From NCBI GenBank assembly GCA_040902855.1, contig JBBDWN010000128.1:1-16769 (forward strand): 16,769 nt of DNA, in the 5' to 3' direction. The translations under genes were made by a program, and so were the position numbers. Position 1 is the first letter of the stretch. Each line of letters opens with the position of its first letter. The stretch is from DATHWB01 sp040902855 (GTDB lineage: Bacteria > Actinomycetota > Acidimicrobiia > Spongiisociales > ZC4RG35). The notes beneath the pieces are model-generated. The model saw nothing but the letters and a program-made list of their open reading frames with translations. It did not search any database and was not told where the DNA came from. Below are positions 7,422-14,612 of the stretch, piece by piece.

Positions 7422-8636
7422 TCAGGAGACGAGTTCCACCTCGTAGTTGGGGATGGCGTCGGGGTTGTCCTGCCAGGAGATCGAGAAGTCCGCACCTGAG
7501 AGGTCGACCGTGTAGGCGAAGATCGACCCGTTCAGCGTTGCCGTCGACGCCGAACTCTGTTTGGCCTGTCCGTACGGGGCGTAGATGACACCCGTCCAGG
7601 TGCCGGACGACACGCTCCACTGGATGGCGTTGCCGGTGCAGGTCGGTCCGCCGTCGTCGGGGTGCAGATAGGTGGAGAACATGAGAATCCCCGGGTCGGA
7701 AGCGACCTCGATCTTCTCGTAGGCGGTGATGTCGCCGGAGCCGTTCACCGAGATCTGGCCATGGGCGACGAACGTGACCTTCACTCCGGCCGCCGCCGTC
7801 ACATTGTTCAGACTGATGTTCTGGTCGGTGAAGTAGATCCCGGACTGGGTGATCTCGATGCTCCCTCCACTGCCGGTGGCGTAGCCGTTCGCCGTCATGT
7901 AGGTGTTGGCGATGTTGTTGCCGACGGCGTACACGTACTCGCCCAGCGCAGCTGCCGCATCGGCCCGGTCTCCGCCCGGTTCGAACTCACTCATCTCCAG
8001 GTCCATCGGATTGGGTGGCTCGAGACCGAGTTGCGTCGACGGGGTGTAGTTGGAGTCACCTATGTAGGTCACATCGCCGTTGATGGTGGTGGTGGCCCCT
8101 GTGATCTTGATGTCCCCGTTGGAGTGCAGCCCGCCGTTGATGATCTGTGAGGCGCCCGAGAGGTCGAGTTCGACACCTCCGCCACATGTCTCGGGGCCGA
8201 ATGCCATGACTGCGTAGCCTCCGAGGAACGGGTGTGGTGTACAGAAGGCGGTCGCCTGCGAGACGACGTTGAACTGCCCGTCCCCGTCGATCGTCGCCGC
8301 CGCCCCGAAGGCTGCGTCCACCTTGGTCGAGATCTGAACCTGCCAATGCCCCGTCGTCGGTTCGGTGACGAGCACTGCCATGTCGGGGTCGGCGTCGTCG
8401 AATCCGTTGAGCGTGGCCATCTCTTTGGCCGCTGCCTCCGGATCGGGGTTGGCACCATCCTCGGGGTTGCAGTCTTCCCACGCTGCGGCGAGGGCTGCCG
8501 AGTCGGCGGCGTTCAGGGTCTGGCGGCGACTCTCGTACCCGGAGGAGAGATCGACCGAGAGCGCAGTAAAGCCCATCAGCACCAGCAAGGCGACCCCCAC
8601 GGTGATGGCGACGGCGCCTTCTTCGCTCTGCCTCAT
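7422..8636 (-). CDS. TadG-like pilin-related protein with beta-helix-like C-terminal region
   Basis: A 404-aa protein. Residues 1-50 are a TadE/G-like N-terminus: EEG then a hydrophobic helix (AVAITVGVALLVLMGFTALS), followed by RRQTLNAADSAALAAA, the usual TadG motif. It lacks the Glu at +5 of true pilins. From about 155 on it is rich in Gly, Ser, Thr and Asn with alternating hydrophobics (LDLSGASQIINGGLHS, GDIKITGATTTINGDVTYIG, VKVTFVAHGQISVNGSGDI, TATLNGSIFAYTVDLSGAD). This looks like a right-handed beta-helix or bactofilin-like stack. Four cysteines. There is no VWA domain. I chose the ATG at 8636 because its ATGA overlaps the stop of the upstream TadE gene; the longer GTG version at 8717 lies inside that gene. 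Probably membrane-anchored with the bulk outside. Confidence 0.85.
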   Translation of the reverse strand: MRQSEEGAVAITVGVALLVLMGFTALSVDLSSGYESRRQTLNAADSAALAAAWEDCNPEDGANPDPEAAAKEMATLNGFDDADPDMAVLVTEPTTGHWQVQISTKVDAAFGAAATIDGDGQFNVVSQATAFCTPHPFLGGYAVMAFGPETCGGGVELDLSGASQIINGGLHSNGDIKITGATTTINGDVTYIGDSNYTPSTQLGLEPPNPMDLEMSEFEPGGDRADAAAALGEYVYAVGNNIANTYMTANGYATGSGGSIEITQSGIYFTDQNISLNNVTAAAGVKVTFVAHGQISVNGSGDITAYEKIEVASDPGILMFSTYLHPDDGGPTCTGNAIQWSVSSGTWTGVIYAPYGQAKQSSASTATLNGSIFAYTVDLSGADFSISWQDNPDAIPNYEVELVS

Positions 8637-9070
8637 GGTGTGCTCCCGTCCGGACAGTCGGCGAAGAACCGGTCGGCGACGGAGGTTCGATGCAGCGTGA
8701 GGGTGCCTCCGAACCATTCGGAGATGAACGGCGTGATCAAGTCGACCGTGTGTGTGACTTCAACGGTGATCCGGCTTCCTGACTGTTTCGCCCGGGGCTG
8801 GGACTCGCAGGTGACGACGACGTTGGCGACGTCGAGTTCCGGTTCACCAGTGGAGGCGACGACCCGGTTCTTGATGTCGTCGGCCGTGACGGGAGTGCCT
8901 CCAGCGTTCTCGGTGAAGGCGGCGTAGATGGCGCCCTCCTGTACGGCGTCGTCGAGGGCGATCGCGGTGTACATGCCCTGCCCGAGGTCGACGATCCCTG
9001 AGACGATGAGCAGGAGGAACATCGCCAACAGGGCGAATTCGACGGTAGCCGCGCCTCGTTCAATTCCCAC
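8633..9070 (-). CDS. TadE-like pseudopilin (third in the island)
   Basis: A 145-aa TadE-family protein. The N-terminus ERGAATVEFALLAMFLL has the prepilin pattern Gly6 then mature +1 Ala with Glu at +5 (Glu11), followed by a single hydrophobic helix and IVDLGQGMYTAIALDDAVQEGA. The rest is a beta-rich extracellular domain with two cysteines (VVTCESQ and FADCPDG) that could form a disulfide. The GTG start at 9070 has GGGGGG 6 nt upstream and overlaps the end of the previous TadE gene by 11 nt. Its TGA overlaps the ATG of the next gene (ATGA). Proteins of this family are minor pilins or pilus initiation components of Tad systems, normally processed by a TadV-type peptidase. Confidence 0.88.
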   Translation of the reverse strand: MGIERGAATVEFALLAMFLLLIVSGIVDLGQGMYTAIALDDAVQEGAIYAAFTENAGGTPVTADDIKNRVVASTGEPELDVANVVVTCESQPRAKQSGSRITVEVTHTVDLITPFISEWFGGTLTLHRTSVADRFFADCPDGSTP

Positions 9071-9578
9071 CGACGACCCCCCGATGGATGCTGCGACTCT
9101 GGGTGGAATCGAACGTGATGCCGTCTATGAACTGTCCAAGCAGGGGCACGATCGCCTGGTATTCCTTGGTGATCGTGACGGCGACGGTGCTTCCCGAGGG
9201 GATCGTGGACTCGGTCGGAGTGGGGAAGGTGACATCGGCGGTGTCGCAGTCGGCGATCTGAGCGCCGAGGGGATCGAAATAGTCGACAGTGATCTCGGCG
9301 TTGGTCGGCTCGCCGATCGAGACGAGTCCGCGGGCGGTGACGCGGATGCCGTCGCAGTCGAGGTAGCGGGGGGTGCCCGGGGTGACGGTCGAGTCGCCAA
9401 CCGTGGTGGCGTAGCGGGCACCTTCCCGCGCCGAAGTCCAGACTCCCGTGAACGATGCGGTCAGGAGTGCGAACTCGACGATTCCGAAGAGAAGGAGGAA
9501 GAGAAACGGAGCAACGACCGCGTACTCGACAAGAGTCGCGCCCTGGTCAGTTCCTTCGCCTGTCTCTCGATGCCACAC
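9060..9578 (-). CDS. TadE-like pseudopilin (second in the island)
   Basis: A 172-aa TadE-family protein with the motif DQGATLVEYAVVAPFLFLLL: Gly13, mature +1 Ala14 and Glu18 at +5. A single helix is followed by TSAREGARYATTVGD, the conserved AREGARYA segment of the family, and a beta-rich ectodomain with two cysteines (YLDCDG, IADCDT). The C-terminus ends in a basic stretch and Gly-Gly-Asn. The GTG at 9578 has GGAG 7 nt upstream. It starts 136 nt after the end of the large TadG-like gene, the only sizeable gap in the island, so a second promoter is possible. It overlaps the next TadE gene by 11 nt. Confidence 0.88.
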   Translation of the reverse strand: MWHRETGEGTDQGATLVEYAVVAPFLFLLLFGIVEFALLTASFTGVWTSAREGARYATTVGDSTVTPGTPRYLDCDGIRVTARGLVSIGEPTNAEITVDYFDPLGAQIADCDTADVTFPTPTESTIPSGSTVAVTITKEYQAIVPLLGQFIDGITFDSTQSRSIHRGVVGGN

Positions 9579-9657
9579 TGGCTACTCCGTCCGGAAAGCC
9601 TCCGCAGCCCGCCCCATTCATGCCTCTCGTAGAACCCCGTCGGCAGGGAAGGGAAGA

Positions 9658-9663
9658 AGATTA
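9658..9663 (-). promoter_or_regulatory. Possible internal -10 (TAATCT) in the 136-nt gap of the pilin island
   Basis: The gap 9579-9714 contains no gene. TAATCT on the - strand, followed by a pyrimidine-rich run, could start transcription near 9651 with a leader of about 70 nt for the TadE at 9578. No convincing -35 is present. No terminator hairpin is visible in the gap, so read-through from the first module is also possible. Confidence 0.25.
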
Positions 9664-9714
9664 GGAGTCGTACCTGCTCGGTCCGCCGGTAGCTCAGGCA
9701 TGCGGCGTCGACGC

Positions 9715-11217
9715 TCAGTAGGCCAGTCGAAAGGCGCGTTGGTTGGCACTTCCCGGTGACGGGGTCTTCGCCTCGCCAGGGACGATGTCCCCCGAGAGGA
9801 TGTACGCCGTAGCTCCGAGCAGGTTGTTGTTCCCTCCACCAGGCGTTCCGCAAGTGATCCGGATGCTTGGGGGATTGTTCGTACATGCCCCACTGTCTCC
9901 GACTCCTGGTGTGTGGATGATGTCGCATCGGTTGCTGTTGCAGCCGTACAGCGTCGTGTCGAGATAGATGGGGGTGTATCCCTTCATGTGATAGTCGGTG
10001 GATGGCGTTCCGAAGTCGTTTTCCCAAACTGCGGGAGTCCATCCGTAACGCTGGGCTGTCACTAGCCCGTCAACTCCCGACTTGAAGACCACTTGACTGT
10101 TGGCTTTGGCCCAGGAGATGCAACTCAACATCTCCGCCGGTGTGTCGACTCCGTCGCAGTCTGTTCCGGGTGGATCAGCGAGAAGGTAATCCCACAGCGG
10201 CTCGTTGTTGAGAACAACGGCCGCGTTTGGGCTTTGTGCGTCACGAACCTGGTACCCGCCGGCATCTTCGAGACGGCCGTCATAGGGGTCGGCCGAATAC
10301 GCATTTCCGCCATAGAGCATTCCCGCTTCAAAAGCCGCCTGCGATCCCACACCGGATTGAGCGCGGGCCATGTCTGGCTCGGCGGAGAACTCCGGGCAAT
10401 AGGCGTCATCGAGTCTGCCGGTACCGACGCCCGTTGGGTGCACTCCGAGTGGATGGTCGACGCCACGTGCGAGGTTTGCTGCAAATCGACCGTTCTCATC
10501 GCCTGAACACTTCGAGGTGTAGCCGAAATCCGTATTTCCATACAGGTAGAAGTCCATCGTTCCGAAGTTGCCTGTGCTCGGAAGGTCGGCACATTCACCG
10601 AAGTTGGGCGTGCTACCCGATTTCAGGCAGTTGTAATCGGTCGATGCGGCACTTCCGGGAAGCAGGAATGGAAGAACGCCGCCCGGTGTGCCGATGCTGG
10701 TTCCCGCGATGGCATCAGCGGTCACGCCGATCGTGTTGAAGCCTATGACCCCGGCGAGAGCGGTCGGCTTGTCGACGATCGGGACGTGTACCCACGCACG
10801 TTGGTTCCCTGTCGGGAACGCCACACAATCCGAGATCGGAGAAACGGCATACCCAGCCGGGGGCGTTCCACAACGAGAGCTGTCGGACCAGTCGGCCAGC
10901 GAGGGATCATCGAGTGTGGCGGCTGCGACGTCGATGGCCTCAATTGCGCCATTGCAGCGCGACAGCGTCGTGCCTGAATAGCTTCCGCAGGCCGCGTTCC
11001 CGAGATCGCGTGGCACTGCGAACTGCACCGCCGCGAGCGCGCCGACGTCTGCGGCGCTCTGGTGTTGCCGTCGCTCATTGAACCCGGCGCCAGCTGCATC
11101 GAGCGTGATCGCAGCGACCCCGATGAGCAAGAGCATGGACGCCGTGATGAGGACGAGGCTTGCGCCTCGCTCCGTGGAAACTCCCTTGTCGCGAGTAGTG
11201 CTCTCGGTCTGGGTCAT
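9715..11217 (-). CDS. Large cysteine-rich TadG-like secreted/surface protein
   Basis: A 500-aa protein with a TadE/G-like N-terminus: ERGASLVLITASMLLLIGVA, then FNERRQHQSAADVGALAAVQ, the TadG (RR..NAAD-like) motif. It has no Glu at +5. The remaining 430 residues are rich in Gly, Ser, Asn, Pro and aromatic residues and hold 14 cysteines, an even number and spread in pairs (for example YGCNSNRC), consistent with disulfides outside the cell. I recognise no further domain and see no VWA motif. It ends in GDIVPGEAKTPSPGSANQ-type low-complexity sequence and RAFRLAY. The ATG overlaps the stop of the upstream TadE gene (ATGA). Adjacent poly-G/N and T-rich codons suggest a somewhat lower GC than neighbours, which I judged by eye only. 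Confidence 0.82.
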   Translation of the reverse strand: MTQTESTTRDKGVSTERGASLVLITASMLLLIGVAAITLDAAGAGFNERRQHQSAADVGALAAVQFAVPRDLGNAACGSYSGTTLSRCNGAIEAIDVAAATLDDPSLADWSDSSRCGTPPAGYAVSPISDCVAFPTGNQRAWVHVPIVDKPTALAGVIGFNTIGVTADAIAGTSIGTPGGVLPFLLPGSAASTDYNCLKSGSTPNFGECADLPSTGNFGTMDFYLYGNTDFGYTSKCSGDENGRFAANLARGVDHPLGVHPTGVGTGRLDDAYCPEFSAEPDMARAQSGVGSQAAFEAGMLYGGNAYSADPYDGRLEDAGGYQVRDAQSPNAAVVLNNEPLWDYLLADPPGTDCDGVDTPAEMLSCISWAKANSQVVFKSGVDGLVTAQRYGWTPAVWENDFGTPSTDYHMKGYTPIYLDTTLYGCNSNRCDIIHTPGVGDSGACTNNPPSIRITCGTPGGGNNNLLGATAYILSGDIVPGEAKTPSPGSANQRAFRLAY

Positions 11218-11690
11218 GGGGGGCAGATCTCAGTCACCGACGTGGTGTCAGCCCACCCTGCGTATTGTTCCATTCGGATTTCGACAGAAGAACTCAGTGG
11301 CGTTCCTGAGGGAAGTGCCCAGTCGAGAAATCCGGTGAGCGTGTCGATCGGTGCTGTGACCGTGGCAGTCGCTGGGTCACCGACGCCTCCAGCGCTCGCC
11401 AAGCTCACGGTTGCATCTGCGGCGAGGTCCATCCGACCACAGATCTCGGCGACGAGTGCGGCGGTTTGGGCTGCGTCGCGAGAGGCGGGCTGAGAGGACA
11501 GCGGGCCCACTGGATGATTGACTGCGGCGAGACGAGCACCCTCCCGCGCTCCGTGGCGAACGTCGAGATTCTGGGCAAACACCCAGGCAAATTCGATGAT
11601 TCCGAACAACAACAGGACGAGAAGCGGGGCGATGAGTGCGAACTCAACGAGCGATGCGCCGTCTTCTCTCGACTTGCGAACGGTTCTCAT
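11214..11690 (-). CDS. TadE-like pseudopilin (first in the island)
   Basis: A 158-aa TadE-family protein and the first gene of the pilin island. SREDGASLVEFALIAPLL carries Gly11, mature +1 Ala12 and Glu16 at +5. After the helix comes VRHGAREGARLAAVNHP, the family's conserved AREGAR segment. Two cysteines (AEICGRM, TEICPP) may pair. I chose the ATG at 11690, with TAGGGGG 4-5 nt upstream, over the longer GTG frame at 11762, which would put 24 unconserved residues before the basic leader. It overlaps the next gene by ATGA. It is likely a minor pilin or pseudopilin anchored in the membrane until a prepilin peptidase cuts after Gly11. Confidence 0.88.
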   Translation of the reverse strand: MRTVRKSREDGASLVEFALIAPLLVLLLFGIIEFAWVFAQNLDVRHGAREGARLAAVNHPVGPLSSQPASRDAAQTAALVAEICGRMDLAADATVSLASAGGVGDPATATVTAPIDTLTGFLDWALPSGTPLSSSVEIRMEQYAGWADTTSVTEICPP

Positions 11691-11740
11691 GATCCCCCTA
11701 GCAATGCCTTGTCGCCCCGCAGGGTGACGAGGTTCCCCGA

Positions 11741-11778
11741 CTGCGCTCCTGCGCTCACTCACGGCCGGGCCTGCGCTC
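11741..11778. repeat. Three copies of CTGCGCTC upstream of the pilin island
   Basis: CTGCGCTC occurs at 11741-11748, 11749-11756 (tandem) and 11771-11778 (30 nt, about three helical turns, from the first). On the - strand it reads GAGCGCAG. The block lies 51-88 nt upstream of the first TadE start, in a 234-nt gap (11691-11924) with no gene and no visible terminator for sdhB. It could be a regulator-binding array; this is a guess from position. Confidence 0.4.
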
Positions 11779-11924
11779 TACGATGGCAGGAACCAGTCCT
11801 CCGTACTATCGGGCGGGCGTGACCAGAACCTGAGGGGGATCACTGCGTTTCGCCTGGTGACGAGTTACTCAGCCGGAGACGAGCTTGATGGTGGGGCCGG
11901 AGGGCCAATCGGATCGAGTCGGAT

Positions 11925-12689
11925 TCAGCCTTGTTGGCTGACAGTGCGGCGGTTCTTGAACTTCGCCTTGATGTAGTCGCGGTTCATCATGGCGATGAAG
12001 TCGATCGAGATGGATTGCGGGCAGGCCGCCTCGCATTCGCCGTGGTTGGTGCAGGAGCCGAAGTAGGTCTCCATCGTGTCGACCATGTGGGTGACCCTCT
12101 CCCACCGTTCGGCTTGACCCTGGGGCAACAGGTTGAGGTGGGCGACCTTTGCCGCCGTGAACAGGTTGGCCGCGCCGTTCGGACACGCCGCGATGCAGGC
12201 TCCGCAGCCGATGCACGCCGCCGCGTTGAACGCAGTGTCCGAGACTTCCTTGGGCACAGGGATCTCGTTGGCGTCGGGCGCCGAACCGGTGGGGATCGAG
12301 ATGAAGCCGCCGGCGCTGATGATGGCGTCCATCGCTTCCCGGTCGACCATCAGGTCGCGCATGATCGGGAATGCCGTCGCCCGGAACGGTTCGATGACGA
12401 TGGTGTCTCCGTCGGAGAACTTGCGCATGTGCAGTTGACAGGTGGCCGTCCCCAACTCGGGGCCGTGCGCCTGGCCGTTGATCATGAGCGAACATGTCCC
12501 GCAGATGCCCTCGCGGCAGTCCGAGTCGAAGATCACCGGCTCCTCGTCCTTCAAGGTCAACCGCTCGTTGAGAACGTCGAGCATCTCGAGGAACGACATG
12601 TCCGGTTCGATGCGGTCCACCGTGTAGGTCTCGAAACCGCCCTTGGCGTTCGGTCCGGCCTGACGCCAGATCTGGAGAACGAGTTTCAC
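11925..12689 (-). CDS. sdhB: Succinate dehydrogenase iron-sulfur subunit
   Basis: Carries electrons from SdhA flavin to the membrane quinone site in complex II. The 254-aa protein has a ferredoxin-like domain with C58REGIC63GTC66 and Cys84 for [2Fe-2S]. The C-terminal domain has C159IGCGACIAACP (Cys159/162/165/169) and C213TNHGECEAACP (Cys213/219/223) for the [4Fe-4S] and [3Fe-4S] clusters. All eleven expected cysteines are present. The GTG at 12689 overlaps the sdhA stop (GTGA) and has AGGAG 7 nt upstream, inside sdhA. An in-frame extension to 12773 lies wholly within sdhA and is rejected. It is last in sdhC-sdhA-sdhB; sequence type and gene order resemble the mycobacterial Sdh1 and Bacteroidetes/epsilon class rather than E. 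coli sdhCDAB. Confidence 0.95.
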   Translation of the reverse strand: MKLVLQIWRQAGPNAKGGFETYTVDRIEPDMSFLEMLDVLNERLTLKDEEPVIFDSDCREGICGTCSLMINGQAHGPELGTATCQLHMRKFSDGDTIVIEPFRATAFPIMRDLMVDREAMDAIISAGGFISIPTGSAPDANEIPVPKEVSDTAFNAAACIGCGACIAACPNGAANLFTAAKVAHLNLLPQGQAERWERVTHMVDTMETYFGSCTNHGECEAACPQSISIDFIAMMNRDYIKAKFKNRRTVSQQG

Positions 12690-14608
12690 TTGTAGCTCCT
12701 GGTGGTCAGCTTCACGTTCTCGAACTCGAGGTTCTCCTTGTGCAGGACAGGTTCGACACCCTGACCCTTCCACTCCCAGGCGGACACGAACGCGAACTCA
12801 TCGTCCCGGCGCAGCGCCTCCCCGTCGGCATCCTGATACTCCTCGCGGAAGTGGCCGCCGCAGGACTCTTCCCGGTGCAGTGCGTCTCGCGCCATCAGGG
12901 TCGCCAACTGGAAGAAGTCGTCGACCCGGCCGACCTTCTCCAGCGTCTGGTTGACCGAATCGCCGGTTCCCAGCACTTTGACGTCGGTTTGGAACTCCTC
13001 GTAGAGCGCCGGGATCTCCGACAGCGCCTTGTGGAGCCCGCTCTCGTCCCGGCTCATCCCGACGTAGTCCCAGACGATCCGGCCGAGTTGGCGATGGAAA
13101 TCGTCGACAGTGCGTGTGCCGCGCCTGGCGAGATAGCCGGACACCCGATCGGTCACGTCCCGGGTGACGTCGGTGAATGCCGGGTCGTCGGTGGGAACCA
13201 GCGGGTCGTTGAGGAAGTCGGCCAGATACCCGCCGATCGTGTACGGCAGGACGAAGTATCCGTCGGCCAGGCCCTGCATCAGGGCCGAAGCGCCGAGGCG
13301 GTTGGCACCGTGATCAGAGAAGTTGGCCTCGCCGATCGAGAACAGACCCGGGATGGTGGTCATCAGGTTGTAGTCCACCCACAGGCCACCCATCGTGTAG
13401 TGGACAGCGGGATAGATCCGCATCGGCTGGTTGTACGGGTTCTCGTCGGTGATCCGCTCGTACATCTCGAAGAGGTTCCCGTACCGCTCCTCGATGGCCG
13501 GTTGGCCGAGGCGGTCGATGGCGGAGGAGAAGTCGAGGTAGACGCCGTTCTTGAGCGGTCCGACTCCCCGTCCGGAATCCACTTGGGTCTTGGCGTTGCG
13601 GCTGGCGACGTCGCGAGGTACCAGATTTCCGAACGCCGGGTAGATCCGCTCCAGGTAGTAGTCCCGGTCCGAGTCGGGGATCTGACTGGCAGGCCGTTTC
13701 TCGTCCGGATCCTTCGGCACCCAGATACGGCCGTCGTTGCGCAGCGACTCGGACATGAGAGTGAGCTTGGACTGGAACTCGTCTGAGACGGGAATACAGG
13801 TCGGATGGATCTGGGTGAAGCACGGGTTGGCGAAGAGCGCCCCCTTGCGGTGCGCCCGCCAGGCCGCAGTGACGTTGCAGTTCATGGCGTTCGTCGACAG
13901 GTAGTACACGTTCGAGTACCCGCCGGTGGCGAGGACGACGGCATGTCCCGCCCAGGACTGGATCTCGCCGGTGCCGAGGTGGCGAGTGGTGATCCCCACC
14001 GCCCGTCCGTCCTTGAGGACGAGGTCGAGCATCTCCATCTTTGTGTGGAGGGTGACCCGTCCCGACGCCACCTCTTTCATCAGCGCCGAGTAGGCGCCCA
14101 GCAGCAACTGCTGTCCGGTCTGACCACGGGCGTAGAAGGTGCGTGACACCTGCGCGCCGCCGAACGAGCGGTTGTCCAACAGGCCCCCGTACTCGCGGGC
14201 GAATGGGACACCCTGGGCGGTCGCCTGGTCGATGATCGCCTCGGAGACCTCGGCGAGTCGGTAGACGTTGGCCTCCCGGCTGCGGTAGTCGCCGCCCTTG
14301 ATCGTGTCGTAGAAGAGCCGGAACACCGAGTCACCGTCGTTGCGATAGTTCTTCGAGGCGTTGATTCCGCCCTGGGCGGCGATCGAATGGGCCCGGCGCG
14401 GGCTGTCGTGGAAGGTGAAGACGTCGACGTTGTATCCGAGTTCGGACAATGTGGCCGCCGCCGACGCCCCGGCCAGACCGGTGCCTACGACGAGTATCCG
14501 GTACTTCCGCTTGTTGGCGGGGTTGACGAGCTTCGTGTCGAACTTGTGCTTCGTCCACTTTTCGGTGAGCGGGCCGGCGGGGACTTTCGAGTCGAGGTTG
14601 ATCGGCAT
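12686..14608 (-). CDS. sdhA: Succinate dehydrogenase flavoprotein subunit
   Basis: Oxidises succinate to fumarate at a covalently bound FAD. The 640-aa protein starts with a Rossmann motif ILVVGTGLAGASAAATL (38-54) and the FAD-attachment His74 in RRAHSIAAQGGINASKN. Further family motifs are VVLATGGYSNVYYLSTNA, FANPCFTQIHPTCIPV, MSESLRNDGRIWVP, RVVGPL-like GRGVGPLKNGVYLDF, HYTMGGLWVDYN, GLFSIGEANFSDHGANRLG and, near the end, the ALHREESCGGHFREEY capping region. Length and sequence fit the non-E. coli (type B) class. The start ATG is 4 nt after the sdhC stop in TAGGAGCATG, so the Shine-Dalgarno overlaps the stop codon, which suggests coupled translation. It overlaps sdhB by 4 nt. Confidence 0.96.
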   Translation of the reverse strand: MPINLDSKVPAGPLTEKWTKHKFDTKLVNPANKRKYRILVVGTGLAGASAAATLSELGYNVDVFTFHDSPRRAHSIAAQGGINASKNYRNDGDSVFRLFYDTIKGGDYRSREANVYRLAEVSEAIIDQATAQGVPFAREYGGLLDNRSFGGAQVSRTFYARGQTGQQLLLGAYSALMKEVASGRVTLHTKMEMLDLVLKDGRAVGITTRHLGTGEIQSWAGHAVVLATGGYSNVYYLSTNAMNCNVTAAWRAHRKGALFANPCFTQIHPTCIPVSDEFQSKLTLMSESLRNDGRIWVPKDPDEKRPASQIPDSDRDYYLERIYPAFGNLVPRDVASRNAKTQVDSGRGVGPLKNGVYLDFSSAIDRLGQPAIEERYGNLFEMYERITDENPYNQPMRIYPAVHYTMGGLWVDYNLMTTIPGLFSIGEANFSDHGANRLGASALMQGLADGYFVLPYTIGGYLADFLNDPLVPTDDPAFTDVTRDVTDRVSGYLARRGTRTVDDFHRQLGRIVWDYVGMSRDESGLHKALSEIPALYEEFQTDVKVLGTGDSVNQTLEKVGRVDDFFQLATLMARDALHREESCGGHFREEYQDADGEALRRDDEFAFVSAWEWKGQGVEPVLHKENLEFENVKLTTRSYK

Positions 14609-14612
14609 GCTC

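Noticed and set aside
9687..9702. CCGGTAGCTCAGGC in the pilin-island gap, resembling a tRNA D-arm
   Set aside because: No matching acceptor stem or T-arm within tRNA distance; chance similarity.
10093..10739. Overlapping + strand frames inside the large TadG-like gene
   Set aside because: The - strand frame has a TadG N-terminus, an ATGA overlap and paired cysteines; the + frames have no ribosome site or motif.
11691..11924. Possible terminator after sdhB (GGCC-CTCC-GGCC)
   Set aside because: Four-pair stem only, no U-run; not enough for a terminator call.
12740..13786. 348-aa + strand frame inside sdhA
   Set aside because: sdhA is unambiguous on the other strand; the frame has the usual antisense composition.
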